DNA of 64,000 bases from the NCBI GenBank assembly GCA_038238115.1, contig JBBRYB010000015.1, positions 25,632 through 89,631 on the forward strand, read 5' to 3'. The notes below the pieces were generated by a model. The model saw only the letters and a program-made list of their open reading frames with translations, was not told the DNA's origin and ran no database searches. Position 1 is the first letter of the stretch; each line of letters starts with the position of its first letter. Below, one piece after another: positions 44,039 through 52,137 of this stretch. The translations under genes and the position numbers were made by a program. Source of the stretch: JBBRYB01 sp038238115 (GTDB taxonomy: Bacteria > Actinomycetota > Actinomycetes > Propionibacteriales > Nocardioidaceae).

Positions 44039-45532
44039 CTAGCGTCCAGCCCCAGCTCGGTCGGCGGCGATCGCGACCAGCGTGCGTACCGCCGTACCGG
44101 TGCCGCCCTTGGGGGTGTAGCCCCACGGGTCGGCCTCGTTGAACGCCGGTCCGGCGATGTCGAGATGTGCCCACGCGATGCCCTCGCCGACGAACTCCCG
44201 AAGGAACGCGGCAGCGAACAGGGCGCCGCCCCACTGTTCAGGATTGTGCTGGCTGAGGTCGGCGATCTTCGTGCTGGAGACGAGGTCGCGCATCTCCTCG
44301 GGAATCGGCAGCGGCCACATCAGCTCACCGGCGTCCGCGGCGAGGCGAGGCAGCGCTTCGTGGAGAGCCTCGTCGTTGCTGAAGACCCCGGACACCTTGG
44401 CGCCGAGCGCGACGACGCAGGCTCCGGTGAGCGTCGCGACGTCGACGATCAGGTCGGGTTTGACCGCGTTGGCGGTCGTGATCCCGTCGGCAAGCACGAG
44501 GCGGCCCTCGGCGTCGGTGTTGAGGACCTCGACCGTCTTGCCGCCGTACATCGTCAGCACGTCACCGGGTCGCGTCGCGTGGCCCGAGGGCATGTTCTCG
44601 GCAAGACACGCGTATGCCGTCACCCGGACGGGTAGGCCAAGCTGAGCCACGGCGAACGTGGCGGCAGCGACGGCCGCGGCGCCGGACATGTCGCATTTCA
44701 TCGTCACCATGGCGTGGGCCGGCTTGATCGAGAGACCGCCTGAGTCGAAGGTGATGCCCTTGCCGACGAAGGCGAGGTGCGCGACAGGCTTGGACGGTTT
44801 GTAGGACAGCGTCACCAGGCGGGGCGGCCGGGCGGACCCCTTGCCAACGCCGAGGATGCCGCCGTAGCCGTCGGCTTCCAGGGTCGTGTCGTCGGTGATC
44901 GAGACACGAACCCTCGAGCCCTTGGCTCTGGACTTGAGTTCGGCCGCGAAGGACTCGGGATAGAGGTCGTTGGGCGGAGTGTTCACGAGGTCCCGGCAGA
45001 AGTTGACGGCTTGGCTGACGATCATGGCCTCGTCGAGCGCGGCCTTGGCCCCGCCTGATCGCGCGAGCTCGGTCAGGACGACCACCTCGCCGATCGGCTC
45101 GTGCTTCTTCGTCAGGTAGCGGTCGTAGGCGTAGGCGCCCAGCAGGGCACCCTCGGCGACGGCACGCACCTGCTGCTCCGTCGCCGCCGGAAGGGAGACC
45201 GCGACGGTCTTCTTGCCGGCAAGTGCCCGGGCCGCGGCACCCGCCGCCCTGCGCAGGCTTTCGAGATCGACGTCACCAGCGGGGCCGAGTCCGACGACGA
45301 GGAGCAGTGGCGCCTTCGCCGCGGGTCCGGCCGGGAGCTTGCAGATCTCGCCGACCTTGGCGCTTGCTCCGATCTGCGCGAGGATATCGGCGAAGTCCTT
45401 GCCGATCGCCGCACTCACGTCGGTGGCGCCGAGGGCGGGTGCGATGCCGTTCCCGGTGGACTGGACTCCGATCACCAGGGCGTCTGCCTTCACCGTGCGG
45501 GGAGAGTGGTTGCGCAGAGATGCCGTCGTCAC
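44039..45532 (-). CDS. pepA: Leucyl aminopeptidase (M17)
   Basis: The enzyme has 497 residues and cleaves N-terminal residues from peptides; it corresponds to mycobacterial PepB (Rv2213). The C-terminal catalytic domain is complete: LAFVGKGITFDSGGLSIKPAHAM, the metal stretch MKCDMSGAAAV, and NTDAEGRLVLADGI with the metal-binding Asp and Glu and the bicarbonate-site Arg. The first 160 residues form the macrodomain-like N-terminal part. The GTG at 45532 begins TTASLRNHSPRTVKADALVIG. Confidence 0.96.
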   Translation of the reverse strand: MTTASLRNHSPRTVKADALVIGVQSTGNGIAPALGATDVSAAIGKDFADILAQIGASAKVGEICKLPAGPAAKAPLLLVVGLGPAGDVDLESLRRAAGAAARALAGKKTVAVSLPAATEQQVRAVAEGALLGAYAYDRYLTKKHEPIGEVVVLTELARSGGAKAALDEAMIVSQAVNFCRDLVNTPPNDLYPESFAAELKSRAKGSRVRVSITDDTTLEADGYGGILGVGKGSARPPRLVTLSYKPSKPVAHLAFVGKGITFDSGGLSIKPAHAMVTMKCDMSGAAAVAAATFAVAQLGLPVRVTAYACLAENMPSGHATRPGDVLTMYGGKTVEVLNTDAEGRLVLADGITTANAVKPDLIVDVATLTGACVVALGAKVSGVFSNDEALHEALPRLAADAGELMWPLPIPEEMRDLVSSTKIADLSQHNPEQWGGALFAAAFLREFVGEGIAWAHLDIAGPAFNEADPWGYTPKGGTGTAVRTLVAIAADRAGAGR

Positions 45533-45588
45533 AGGTGAGTTCCCTCGTCTGGGGGCCAAAGGTCGTCGGCGACTCTACAGCCTGGGGT

Positions 45589-45601
45589 ATGTTCGGCGTC
45601 C
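45589..45601 (+). promoter_or_regulatory. -10 element of a leaderless start (gcvT)
   Basis: TATGTT at 45589-45594 precedes the ATG of gcvT by seven bases. There is no ribosome binding site and no room for a glycine riboswitch in a leaderless message. Confidence 0.55.
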
Positions 45602-46708
45602 ATGTCCGAGGAGTTGTCCGCTGAGCCGTTGAGGTCACCCCTGCACGACCTGCATGGCGGGCTCGGGGCCAAGTTCGCCGAGTTCGGCGGCTGGTTGATG
45701 CCGGTGGAGTATTCCGGAGCAGTCAAGGAGCACAACGCTGTGCGTTCAGGCGTCGGCGTGTTCGACGTCAGCCACCTGGGCAAGGCGGTCGTGCGCGGAC
45801 CAGCGGCAGCGGCATACGTCAACCAGTGTCTGACGAACGACCTGGGCAGAATCGTTCCAGGCGAGGCGCAGTACACCTTGTGCTGCGACGACGACGACGG
45901 CGGCGTCGTCGACGATCTCATCGTCTACGTGCGGGCCGGCGACGAGGTCTTCTGTATCCCGAACGCCGCGAACACGGCCGAAGTCGTCCGGCGTCTGGAC
46001 GCGTCGGCTCCAGACGAGGTCGAGGTGGCCAACCTGCACCGTGACTTCGCGGTGCTGGCGGTCCAGGGCAGGTCCAGTGACGAGACGCTGGACGCGATGA
46101 GCTTCCCGGCGGGACACGACTACATGTCCTTCGTCGAGGTCGACCATGACGGGGCTCCGGTCGTCGTCTGCCGCACCGGCTACACCGGCGAGCGCGGCTA
46201 CGAGCTTGTCGTGCCGACCGACGCCGCGGTGTCGGTCTGGGAGGCGGTCATGGCGGCGGGGGAGCGGTTCGGCATCGTGCCGGCCGGTCTCGCCGCCCGC
46301 GACACGTTGCGCACGGAGATGGGCTATCCGCTGCATGGCCAAGATCTGTCCCGGGAGATCACGCCGGTCCAGGCCCGGCTGGGTTGGGCGGTCGGGTGGG
46401 ACAAGCCCGCCTTCTGGGGCCGCGAGGCGCTGCTTGCGGAGAAGGCGGCCGGCGCGTCCCGGCTGTTGCGTGGCCTGGTGACCGCGGGCCGAGGCATTCC
46501 TCGTGCGCACATGCGAGTCCTCGACGGCGACGCGGTGGTGGGCGTCGTCACCTCGGGGACGTTCTCGCCGACGAGACGCCAGGGCGTCGCATTGGCACTT
46601 CTCGACGCCTCAGTCACCGAGGGCGACGAGGTGTACGTCGACGTGCGCGGTCGACGCGAACCCTTCACCGTGGCCAAGCCACCGTTCGTGACGCCTGCCG
46701 TCAGATAG
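45602..46708 (+). CDS. gcvT: Glycine cleavage system T protein
   Basis: This aminomethyltransferase of 368 residues passes the methylene group from the lipoyl-bound aminomethyl unit of H protein to tetrahydrofolate. Conserved parts are LHGGLGAKFAEFGGWLMPVEYSGAVKEHNAVRSGVGVFDVSHLG, CRTGYTGERGYELVVP, GLAARDTLRTEMGYPLHGQDL and the C-terminal GTFSPTRRQGVALALLD. The other gcv genes are not in this window. Placed with lipA/lipB and pepA as in mycobacteria. Confidence 0.97.
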   Translation: MSEELSAEPLRSPLHDLHGGLGAKFAEFGGWLMPVEYSGAVKEHNAVRSGVGVFDVSHLGKAVVRGPAAAAYVNQCLTNDLGRIVPGEAQYTLCCDDDDGGVVDDLIVYVRAGDEVFCIPNAANTAEVVRRLDASAPDEVEVANLHRDFAVLAVQGRSSDETLDAMSFPAGHDYMSFVEVDHDGAPVVVCRTGYTGERGYELVVPTDAAVSVWEAVMAAGERFGIVPAGLAARDTLRTEMGYPLHGQDLSREITPVQARLGWAVGWDKPAFWGREALLAEKAAGASRLLRGLVTAGRGIPRAHMRVLDGDAVVGVVTSGTFSPTRRQGVALALLDASVTEGDEVYVDVRGRREPFTVAKPPFVTPAVR

Positions 46709-46737
46709 TCGGCACAGGCTGTGAGAGAGTCCTGACC

Positions 46738-46941
46738 ATGGCATGGCGTTGGCGGTTCGAGTCGGCTCAGGGTGGTCCGGTGGTCCTCGACTACGACCTG
46801 CCTGAGTTCTCCTCACAAAGTGACGCCGAGTCTTGGCTGGGTGAGGTGTGGCGTGAGCTCGCCGATGCCGGCGCGGTCGCGGCGACCCTGCTCGAGGACG
46901 ACCGCGTCGCCTACGGCCCGATGTCACTTCTCGAGGAGTAG
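46738..46941 (+). CDS. Small acidic conserved actinobacterial protein
   Basis: The product has 67 residues: AWRWRFESAQGGPVVL, an acidic middle with SDAESWLGEVWRELADAG, and VAATLLEDDRVAYGPMSL. The pattern suggests a single compact alpha-beta unit. The ATG at 46738 has GAGAGAG upstream. It lies 29 bp behind gcvT and is probably co-transcribed. Function unknown. Confidence 0.8.
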   Translation: MAWRWRFESAQGGPVVLDYDLPEFSSQSDAESWLGEVWRELADAGAVAATLLEDDRVAYGPMSLLEE

Positions 46942-46962
46942 AGCCGGTAGGCGCGCCAGACG

Positions 46963-47184
46963 CTAGCCGAGCTCGGCCTCCTCTTGTGCCGCCTCGGCGC
47001 GGGTCTGCTCGATGTGCTCCTCGACCGTGGCCGGGTCGAGCCGCACGCACAGCGCGATCAGGTAGATCGCGATCGAGAAAAGGAACGTGATCGGGATGGC
47101 AATCCCGAAGCCGATCACCTTCTGACCGCCGTCATAGTCACCGAGGCAGGACAGCAGTGCCAGCCCGCCCAGCCAGGGCACCAA
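46963..47184 (-). CDS. Small two-helix membrane protein
   Basis: From the TTG at 47184 the product has 73 residues: VPWLGGLALLSCLGDYDGGQ and VIGFGIAIPITFLFSIAIYLIAL form two membrane helices, with an acidic C-terminal tail. The same frame stays open upstream with protein-like content (AETWRVTLRLFGASW). A CTG at 47244 would overlap the stop codon of the aldo/keto reductase (CTGA), giving about 93 residues, so the real N terminus may be longer. Function unknown. Confidence 0.65.
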   Translation of the reverse strand: MVPWLGGLALLSCLGDYDGGQKVIGFGIAIPITFLFSIAIYLIALCVRLDPATVEEHIEQTRAEAAQEEAELG

Positions 47185-47240
47185 CCAGCTCGCGCCAAAC
47201 AGCCTTAGCGTTACCCGCCAGGTCTCGGCGAAAGCCTGGG

Positions 47241-48245
47241 TCAGGAGAAGTTGCGGCGCTCAGGCGACTTCGTCTGGGCCGGGTCGCGCTCGACCACGTC
47301 GTCCAGTACGTCGTCGATCTTGGCGAGTACGTCGGCCGACAGGCGCTGGCCACTGGCCTTGACGTTCTCGCTCACCTGCTGCGGACGGGTGGCACCGATG
47401 ATCGCCGTCGAGACGGCGGGGTTCGCAAGAACCCAGGCGACGGCGAGCTGAGCCAGGCTCAGACCCACCTGATCGGCGATCGGCTTGAGCTTCTGCACCC
47501 TCGCCAGCACGTCGTCGTTCATCCTCGTGCGCAGGAAGTGACCGGCCTCCTCGTGGCCCGCTCGGGAGTTGTCCGGTGGCTGCTCTCCCGGAAGGTACTT
47601 GCCCGTAAGCACCCCCTGCGCGATCGGTGACCACACCACCTGCCCCAGGCCGAGCTCAACAGACGTGGGGATCACCTCCGCCTCGATGACCCTCCACAGC
47701 ATGTTGTATTGCGGCTGGTTGGACACCAGCGGCACCTTCAGGTCTCGGGCGATGGCGTGAGCCGCCTTGATCTCATCGGCCGTCCACTCCGACACCCCGA
47801 TATAGAGGGCCTTGCCCTGACGGACCACGTCCGCGAAGGCTCCCATCGTCTCCTCGAGCGGGGTCTCATGGTCAAACCGGTGCGCCTGGTAAAGATCGAC
47901 ATGGTCGGTCTGGAGCCGTCTGAGACTGGCGTCGATCGACTCGAGGATGTGCTTGCGAGACAGGCCGGAGTCATTGGGCCCCCCCGGCCCGATCGGCCAG
48001 TAGACCTTGGTGAATATTTCGAGCGACTCGCGGCGCTCGCCTGCCAGGGCCCGACCGAGGACGGCCTCGGCGGCGGTGTTGGCATACGCGTCGGCTGTGT
48101 CGAACGTCGTGATGCCCTCGTCGAGCGCGCGACGTACACACTCCCGCGCCTGCTCCTCCTCAACCTGTGAGCCGTGCGTCAGCCAGTTGCCGTAGCTGAT
48201 CTCGCTGACCTTGAGCCCGGATGCTCCCAGATGACGAAACTCCAT
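47241..48245 (-). CDS. Aldo/keto reductase (potassium-channel beta-like)
   Basis: The product has 334 residues and is an NADPH-dependent oxidoreductase with a TIM barrel. The active-site Asp and Tyr lie in GITTFDTADAYANTAAEAVLG, Lys in EIFTKVYWPIG, His in DLYQAHRFD; the C-terminal cofactor site is AIIGATRPQQVSENVKA. The WTADEIKAAHAIA stretch places it in the Kv-beta/YghZ-type subgroup. The ATG at 48245 follows TATGGT by seven bases. Physiological substrate unknown. Confidence 0.93.
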   Translation of the reverse strand: MEFRHLGASGLKVSEISYGNWLTHGSQVEEEQARECVRRALDEGITTFDTADAYANTAAEAVLGRALAGERRESLEIFTKVYWPIGPGGPNDSGLSRKHILESIDASLRRLQTDHVDLYQAHRFDHETPLEETMGAFADVVRQGKALYIGVSEWTADEIKAAHAIARDLKVPLVSNQPQYNMLWRVIEAEVIPTSVELGLGQVVWSPIAQGVLTGKYLPGEQPPDNSRAGHEEAGHFLRTRMNDDVLARVQKLKPIADQVGLSLAQLAVAWVLANPAVSTAIIGATRPQQVSENVKASGQRLSADVLAKIDDVLDDVVERDPAQTKSPERRNFS

Positions 48246-48258
48246 GCGCCCGACCATA
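48246..48258 (-). promoter_or_regulatory. -10 element of a leaderless start (aldo/keto reductase)
   Basis: On the minus strand TATGGT (48258-48253) precedes the ATG at 48245 by seven bases; no ribosome binding site is present. Confidence 0.55.
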
Positions 48259-48501
48259 CCCACGGGCCAAGCCTTGAGTCCCAGCCGCACGATCCCGCTC
48301 CTCGTCGGCTTCCTGCGGCGTCGCCCCGGCGGCACGGGAAGAGGCCCCGAGCGGTCACACAGTTGCAATCTCTCGCACCGCGGCCCACCAGCCAACCGGT
48401 GCGACTTTGCGACCCCTGGACACGGATCGTTGAACCCGTGAGGTCCAGCGTTCGACCTGCCGCTCGGCTTCGTAGGCCCGCAGTCACCGAGGAACCGCAG
48501 G

Positions 48502-49098
48502 CTAAACCCTGCTGCTGCCGCTGCTGCCGCCGCCGGAGTCGCCGGGCTTGACCATGGGCTTGGGGAGGCGGAGGCGCCGCATCTGCCAGGCGCGCATCAC
48601 GGCGTACATCGTCACCCCCTTGGTCTCGGCCTCGCCGAACTTCTGCCGGATGCCGGACTTCACGCCGCGCACGACCCGCGCCGAGTCGAGCGTCATGAGG
48701 GCGATGACAACCAGCCAGAGATAGCTGCCGATCTTCTGCATGGCGGGAGAAACCACGACGAGCAGGAAGACGACGAAGAAGACCGGGAGCAGGAACTCAC
48801 CCATGGTGCGGTGGCCGTCGACCCAGTCGCGGACGTAGCGTTTGACCGGCCCCTGGTCGCGCACCGGCAGGTACTTGTCGTCGCCGGTCGCCATGGCGGC
48901 GCGCATCTTCTCCCGGGCGACGCGGGTCTGGTCGCGCTTGCGGGCCGACTGTTCCTTGCGGCTGCGCGGAGGCGTCATCCGCTGCTTGCGGGCCGCCTCC
49001 GCGGCCTTGCGGGTCGGCGTGGCGCGACCCTTGCCACCGTCCGCGCGCTCTGCGTCGGTGACCTCGGGCTGGGGCGAAGAGGAACGTCGACCAAACAC
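48502..49098 (-). CDS. DUF3043 membrane protein
   Basis: The product has 198 residues: a long, basic, Lys/Arg-rich N-terminal half (KAAEAARKQRMTPPRSRKE), then LPVRDQGPVKRYVRDWVDGHRTMGEFLLP and two membrane helices (VFFVVFLLVVVSPAM and SYLWLVVIALMTLDSARVV), and a basic end with a Gly/Ser tail. This is the actinobacterial DUF3043 family, whose function is unknown. It is divergent from pspA, which suggests a membrane-stress connection only by position. Confidence 0.9.
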   Translation of the reverse strand: MFGRRSSSPQPEVTDAERADGGKGRATPTRKAAEAARKQRMTPPRSRKEQSARKRDQTRVAREKMRAAMATGDDKYLPVRDQGPVKRYVRDWVDGHRTMGEFLLPVFFVVFLLVVVSPAMQKIGSYLWLVVIALMTLDSARVVRGVKSGIRQKFGEAETKGVTMYAVMRAWQMRRLRLPKPMVKPGDSGGGSSGSSRV

Positions 49099-49200
49099 CT
49101 GGAATGTGCCTCACTCAGGACGGATCTGTGCGGGCCCGACGCCCGGCGGGAGCCCTCTGTACGCGGCAGCCTACCCGCGCGCCCGGTGAGGCATGGAATC

Positions 49201-49229
49201 TGGTGTGACAGCGCCGTAGGGTGACACCA
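49201..49229. promoter_or_regulatory. Inverted repeat and possible promoter before pspA
   Basis: TGGTGT (49201-49206) and ACACCA (49224-49229) form an inverted repeat; a -10-like TAGGGT lies inside at 49217-49222. It is in the DUF3043-pspA gap, about 55 bp upstream of pspA. Regulatory meaning is inferred. Confidence 0.35.
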
Positions 49230-49283
49230 ACACGGCCGAACCGCCGTGAGCCGCGCGCGGATACGAAGGGGCTGGCCCACCTG

Positions 49284-50078
49284 ATGAGCAGCATCATGCA
49301 ACGCATCTCCTTGATCTTCCGGTCCAAGGCCAACAAGGCCCTGGACTCCGCAGAGGACCCACGCGAGACGCTCGACTACAGCTATACGCAACAGCAGGAG
49401 CTGCTTCGCAAGGTCCGGCGAGGGCTCGCCGACGTCGCCACCAGCCGCAAGCGGCTCGAGCTTCAGATGCAGCAGCTCGACCAGTCGTCGGCCAAGCTGC
49501 AGAGCCAGGCCCAGCAGGCGCTCGGCGCCGGACGGGAGGACCTGGCGCGCGAGGCGCTGACGCGGCGGTCCGGCCTCCAGCAGCAGATCACCGACCTCCA
49601 GTCCCAGCACGCGAACCTGCAAGGCGAAGAGGAGAAGCTCACCACCGCGTCCCAGCGGCTGCAGGCCAAGGTCGAGGCGTTCCGCACCAGGAAGGAGACG
49701 CTCAAGGCGACCTACACGGCCGCCGAAGCGCAGACCCGCATCAGCGAGGCGTTCTCCGGCATCTCCGAGGAGATGGGTGACGTCGGTATGTCGATCGAGC
49801 GGGCGGAGGACAAGACAGCACAGATGCAGGCCAGGGCGGGAGCCGTGGACGAGCTGATCGCCTCGGGCGCGCTCAACGACCCCATATCGGGCGGCAAGGA
49901 CGACATCACAGCCGAGCTCGACCGAGTGTCCTCCAGCAGCGACGTCGAGCTTGAGCTCGCGAGGATGAAGGGGCAGATCTCTGGTGGGCCGCAGGCGCCC
50001 CCGCAGCTCGAGGGGCAACCGGCGCAAACCGGCCAGCCGGTACAGTCGGCCCAGCCGTCTGAGGAGGAGAAGGCATGA
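49284..50078 (+). CDS. pspA: PspA/IM30 family protein
   Basis: This is a peripheral membrane protein of 264 residues that guards the cytoplasmic membrane under stress by forming ESCRT-III-like assemblies. The N-terminal amphipathic helix (MQRISLIFRSKANKALDSAEDPRETLDYSYTQ) leads into long coiled coils rich in Gln, Leu and Arg up to about residue 200; the Pro/Gln-rich tail is typical of actinobacterial forms. The ATG at 49284 is used, with MQRISLIF at 49296 as alternative. The stop codon overlaps pspAA. Confidence 0.93.
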   Translation: MSSIMQRISLIFRSKANKALDSAEDPRETLDYSYTQQQELLRKVRRGLADVATSRKRLELQMQQLDQSSAKLQSQAQQALGAGREDLAREALTRRSGLQQQITDLQSQHANLQGEEEKLTTASQRLQAKVEAFRTRKETLKATYTAAEAQTRISEAFSGISEEMGDVGMSIERAEDKTAQMQARAGAVDELIASGALNDPISGGKDDITAELDRVSSSSDVELELARMKGQISGGPQAPPQLEGQPAQTGQPVQSAQPSEEEKA

Positions 50079-50353
50079 TCATCAGGATTCTCTCCGAGGG
50101 CCAGTTCGAACTGCCCGATGACGCTATCGAGGAGCTCAACGAGCTCGACGGCAAGCTCGAGGCAGCGATCGACGCCGGGGACGAGGCAACCTTCTCCTCG
50201 GCGCTGGGTGCGCTGCTCGACCGGGTCCGGGAGTCCGGCACTCCGGTCGCCCTCGACGCGCTGGTGCCCTCTGACCTGTTGCTGCCAGCGCCGACTGCGA
50301 GTCTCGCGGAGGTACGTGACGCTCTCAGCGGCGACGGCCTCATCCCGGGCTGA
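50075..50353 (+). CDS. pspAA: PspA-associated protein PspAA
   Basis: The product has 92 residues: MIIRILSEGQFELPDDAIEELNELDGKLEAAIDAGDEATF, then ALLDRVRESGTPVALDALVPSDLLLP. This is the PspAA domain that occurs next to PspA in many bacteria and archaea. The ATG overlaps the pspA stop codon, so the two are co-translated. A role in holding or regulating PspA is inferred from context in the literature. Confidence 0.92.
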   Translation: MIIRILSEGQFELPDDAIEELNELDGKLEAAIDAGDEATFSSALGALLDRVRESGTPVALDALVPSDLLLPAPTASLAEVRDALSGDGLIPG

Positions 50354-50446
50354 CGCCCTCGCAATCCACGGCTGACGCCACAGTCCCTTGGCCGGCGGTC
50401 GGCGCCGGGTTCCGGTCGAGGAACAAACGCAGGGCTTCAGACGTCG

Positions 50447-50467
50447 TACTGGTTAACTAATCCAGTA
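50447..50467. promoter_or_regulatory. Palindromic operator candidate before htpX
   Basis: TACTGG (50447-50452), nine AT-rich bases and CCAGTA (50462-50467) make a perfect 6-bp inverted repeat in an otherwise GC-rich gap, 58 bp before the htpX start. The size and AT-rich centre fit a dimeric TetR/MarR-type site; the regulator is unknown. Confidence 0.5.
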
Positions 50468-50480
50468 GCACTAACCGACT

Positions 50481-50495
50481 GATCCAGCATGGATC
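50481..50495. promoter_or_regulatory. Second palindrome before htpX
   Basis: GATCC-N5-GGATC at 50481-50495 lies between the first palindrome and the htpX start codon. It could be a second operator or a small hairpin in the leader. Confidence 0.35.
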
Positions 50496-50524
50496 GCGAT
50501 GCTCAAGTGAGGCGCTGAACCGTC

Positions 50525-51424
50525 ATGGCACAAACCCGATTCCGCAGTGATGCCGGCCTCACGGTTCGGATGACCGTGGTGATGCTGCTGCTGGGCGGTC
50601 TCTACGTCACAGTGGCCGCCGGGCTGATCGCCTACGGCGTCTCCGCCGTCGCCGTACTGCTCCTCGCCGCGCTGGCCGGGCTCGGGCAGTGGTTCTTCTC
50701 GGACAAGCTGGCGCTGACGGCGATGCGGGCCCATGAGGTCAGCCCCAGCCAGGCACCGGAGCTGCACGGCATGATCGACAGGCTGTGCGCCCTCGCGGAC
50801 ATGCCGAAGCCCCGGGTGGCCATCTCCGACACCGATGTACCGAACGCGTTCGCGACCGGCAGGAGCCCCGAGCACTCCGTGGTGTGTGTGTCGACCGGCA
50901 TCATGCGGCGGCTGGACTCCGAGGAGCTCGAGGGCGTCCTGTCGCACGAGCTCTCGCACGTGGCTCACCGTGACGTGATGGTGATGACGATCGCTGGCTT
51001 CCTCGGGGTGGTCGCCGGGCTCGTGATGCGCTGGGGCCTCTTCTTCGGGGGCGGCCGCAGCAGAGACAACAACGGCGCGCCCGTCTTCTTGGTGATCTGG
51101 CTGGGCAGCATCTTGGTCTATCTGGTGTCGTTCCTGCTCACGCGCGTGCTGAGCCGCTACCGCGAGCTGTGCGCTGACCGGTCGGGCGCCTATCTGACCG
51201 GCAAGCCGTCGGCCCTCGCGTCCGCCCTGACGAAGATCTCCGGTGAGATGGCGCGGATTCCGAGCCGGGACCTGCGCGAGGCCCAGGCGTTCAACGCGTT
51301 CTTCTTCGCTCCGGCCTTCAGCCGTGAGTCGATCAGCGCGGTCTTCGCGACGCACCCCTCGCTCGAGACCCGGCTCGACCAGCTGGCCAAGATCTCCGCC
51401 GACCTGTCCCGCCCCTCCGCCTGA
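50525..51424 (+). CDS. htpX: Membrane zinc metalloprotease HtpX
   Basis: The product has 299 residues. Two N-terminal membrane helices are followed by the zinc site VLSHELSHVAHRDV (HExxH) near residue 144. There are two further helices after it (MVMTIAGFLGVVAGLVMRW, VFLVIWLGSILVYLVSFLL). The third ligand Glu is in RYRELCADRSGAYLTG. HtpX cleaves misfolded membrane proteins. It is separated from pspAA by 171 bp holding two palindromes and is followed by pspAB, an arrangement seen in other actinobacteria. Confidence 0.96.
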   Translation: MAQTRFRSDAGLTVRMTVVMLLLGGLYVTVAAGLIAYGVSAVAVLLLAALAGLGQWFFSDKLALTAMRAHEVSPSQAPELHGMIDRLCALADMPKPRVAISDTDVPNAFATGRSPEHSVVCVSTGIMRRLDSEELEGVLSHELSHVAHRDVMVMTIAGFLGVVAGLVMRWGLFFGGGRSRDNNGAPVFLVIWLGSILVYLVSFLLTRVLSRYRELCADRSGAYLTGKPSALASALTKISGEMARIPSRDLREAQAFNAFFFAPAFSRESISAVFATHPSLETRLDQLAKISADLSRPSA

Positions 51425-51443
51425 CCGCTCCGCCGATCCGCCA

Positions 51444-51472
51444 CCAAAGGCCCGCATTCGCCGGCGTGTCGC
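51444..51472. repeat. 29-base dispersed intergenic element, copy 2
   Basis: Same structure as the element at 5867-5895: CCAAAGGCCCG, six variable bases, CCGGCGTGTCGC. It lies in the htpX-pspAB gap. Confidence 0.6.
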
Positions 51473-51549
51473 GCGGGCCGGCAACGAGTTCCGTCCCAGG
51501 CGGGTGGCCGGCAGGGGCCCGTGACGAACGGCAGATGGAAGGATGAAGC

Positions 51550-52119
51550 GTGGGGTTCTTCAAGAGCGTCTTCGGGCGGAGCGATCCGCCGAAGGCCAAT
51601 CTCGACGACCTGTTCGCGGTTCCGTCGGCGGCCATCACGCTCGAGGTCTCGTCGGGCTTCAAGCCGCTGGGGTTGGGTTCGGTCTGCTACCGGGAGGCCG
51701 AGGGCGGCGCGTTCGCGACCACGCAGACCGACGTACAACAGCTCCTCGACGCCGACGCCGGGCCCAAGGTCGAGAGGTCGACTGACGAGTTCGGGTTCAC
51801 CTGGCTGTTGTTGCGGCACGAGCCGGCCGAGCTGTCCGAGCTCGTCACCGACATTCATGCGGTGAACAGCTCCCTGGAGAACGCCGGGTTCGGCCCGTCG
51901 CTGCTGTGCTCGCTCGTGGCCTTCGGTGACCCTGCCGGGCGCAAGCTTGGACTGGTCTATCTCTACAAGCAAGGCACGTTCTACCCCTTCGCGCCGACGA
52001 CGGCCAACAAGCGAGACAACGCGCTGGAGCTGCAGACGCGCGGCGTGCTCAGCGGCGACCTGCCGATCGAGTCCGAGCTCGGCCGCTGGATGGCTGTGTG
52101 GGGAGCCCCCGGCCTCTGA
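51550..52119 (+). CDS. pspAB: PspA-associated protein PspAB
   Basis: The product has 189 residues: MGFFKSVFGRSDPPKANLDDLFAVPSAAITL at the start, GFKPLGLGSVCYREAEGGAFA, and VYLYKQGTFYPFAPTTANKRDNALELQTRGVL. It matches the PspAB family that accompanies PspA, PspAA and HtpX. It is soluble, with no membrane helix or catalytic motif. The GTG at 51550 has a GAAGGA site upstream. Its biochemical role is unknown. Confidence 0.92.
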   Translation: MGFFKSVFGRSDPPKANLDDLFAVPSAAITLEVSSGFKPLGLGSVCYREAEGGAFATTQTDVQQLLDADAGPKVERSTDEFGFTWLLLRHEPAELSELVTDIHAVNSSLENAGFGPSLLCSLVAFGDPAGRKLGLVYLYKQGTFYPFAPTTANKRDNALELQTRGVLSGDLPIESELGRWMAVWGAPGL

Positions 52120-52137
52120 CGACGCGTCTGTGGACCC

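Noticed and set aside
45541..45601. Glycine riboswitch before gcvT
   Set aside because: The start appears leaderless and the gap to pepA is too short and lacks riboswitch motifs.
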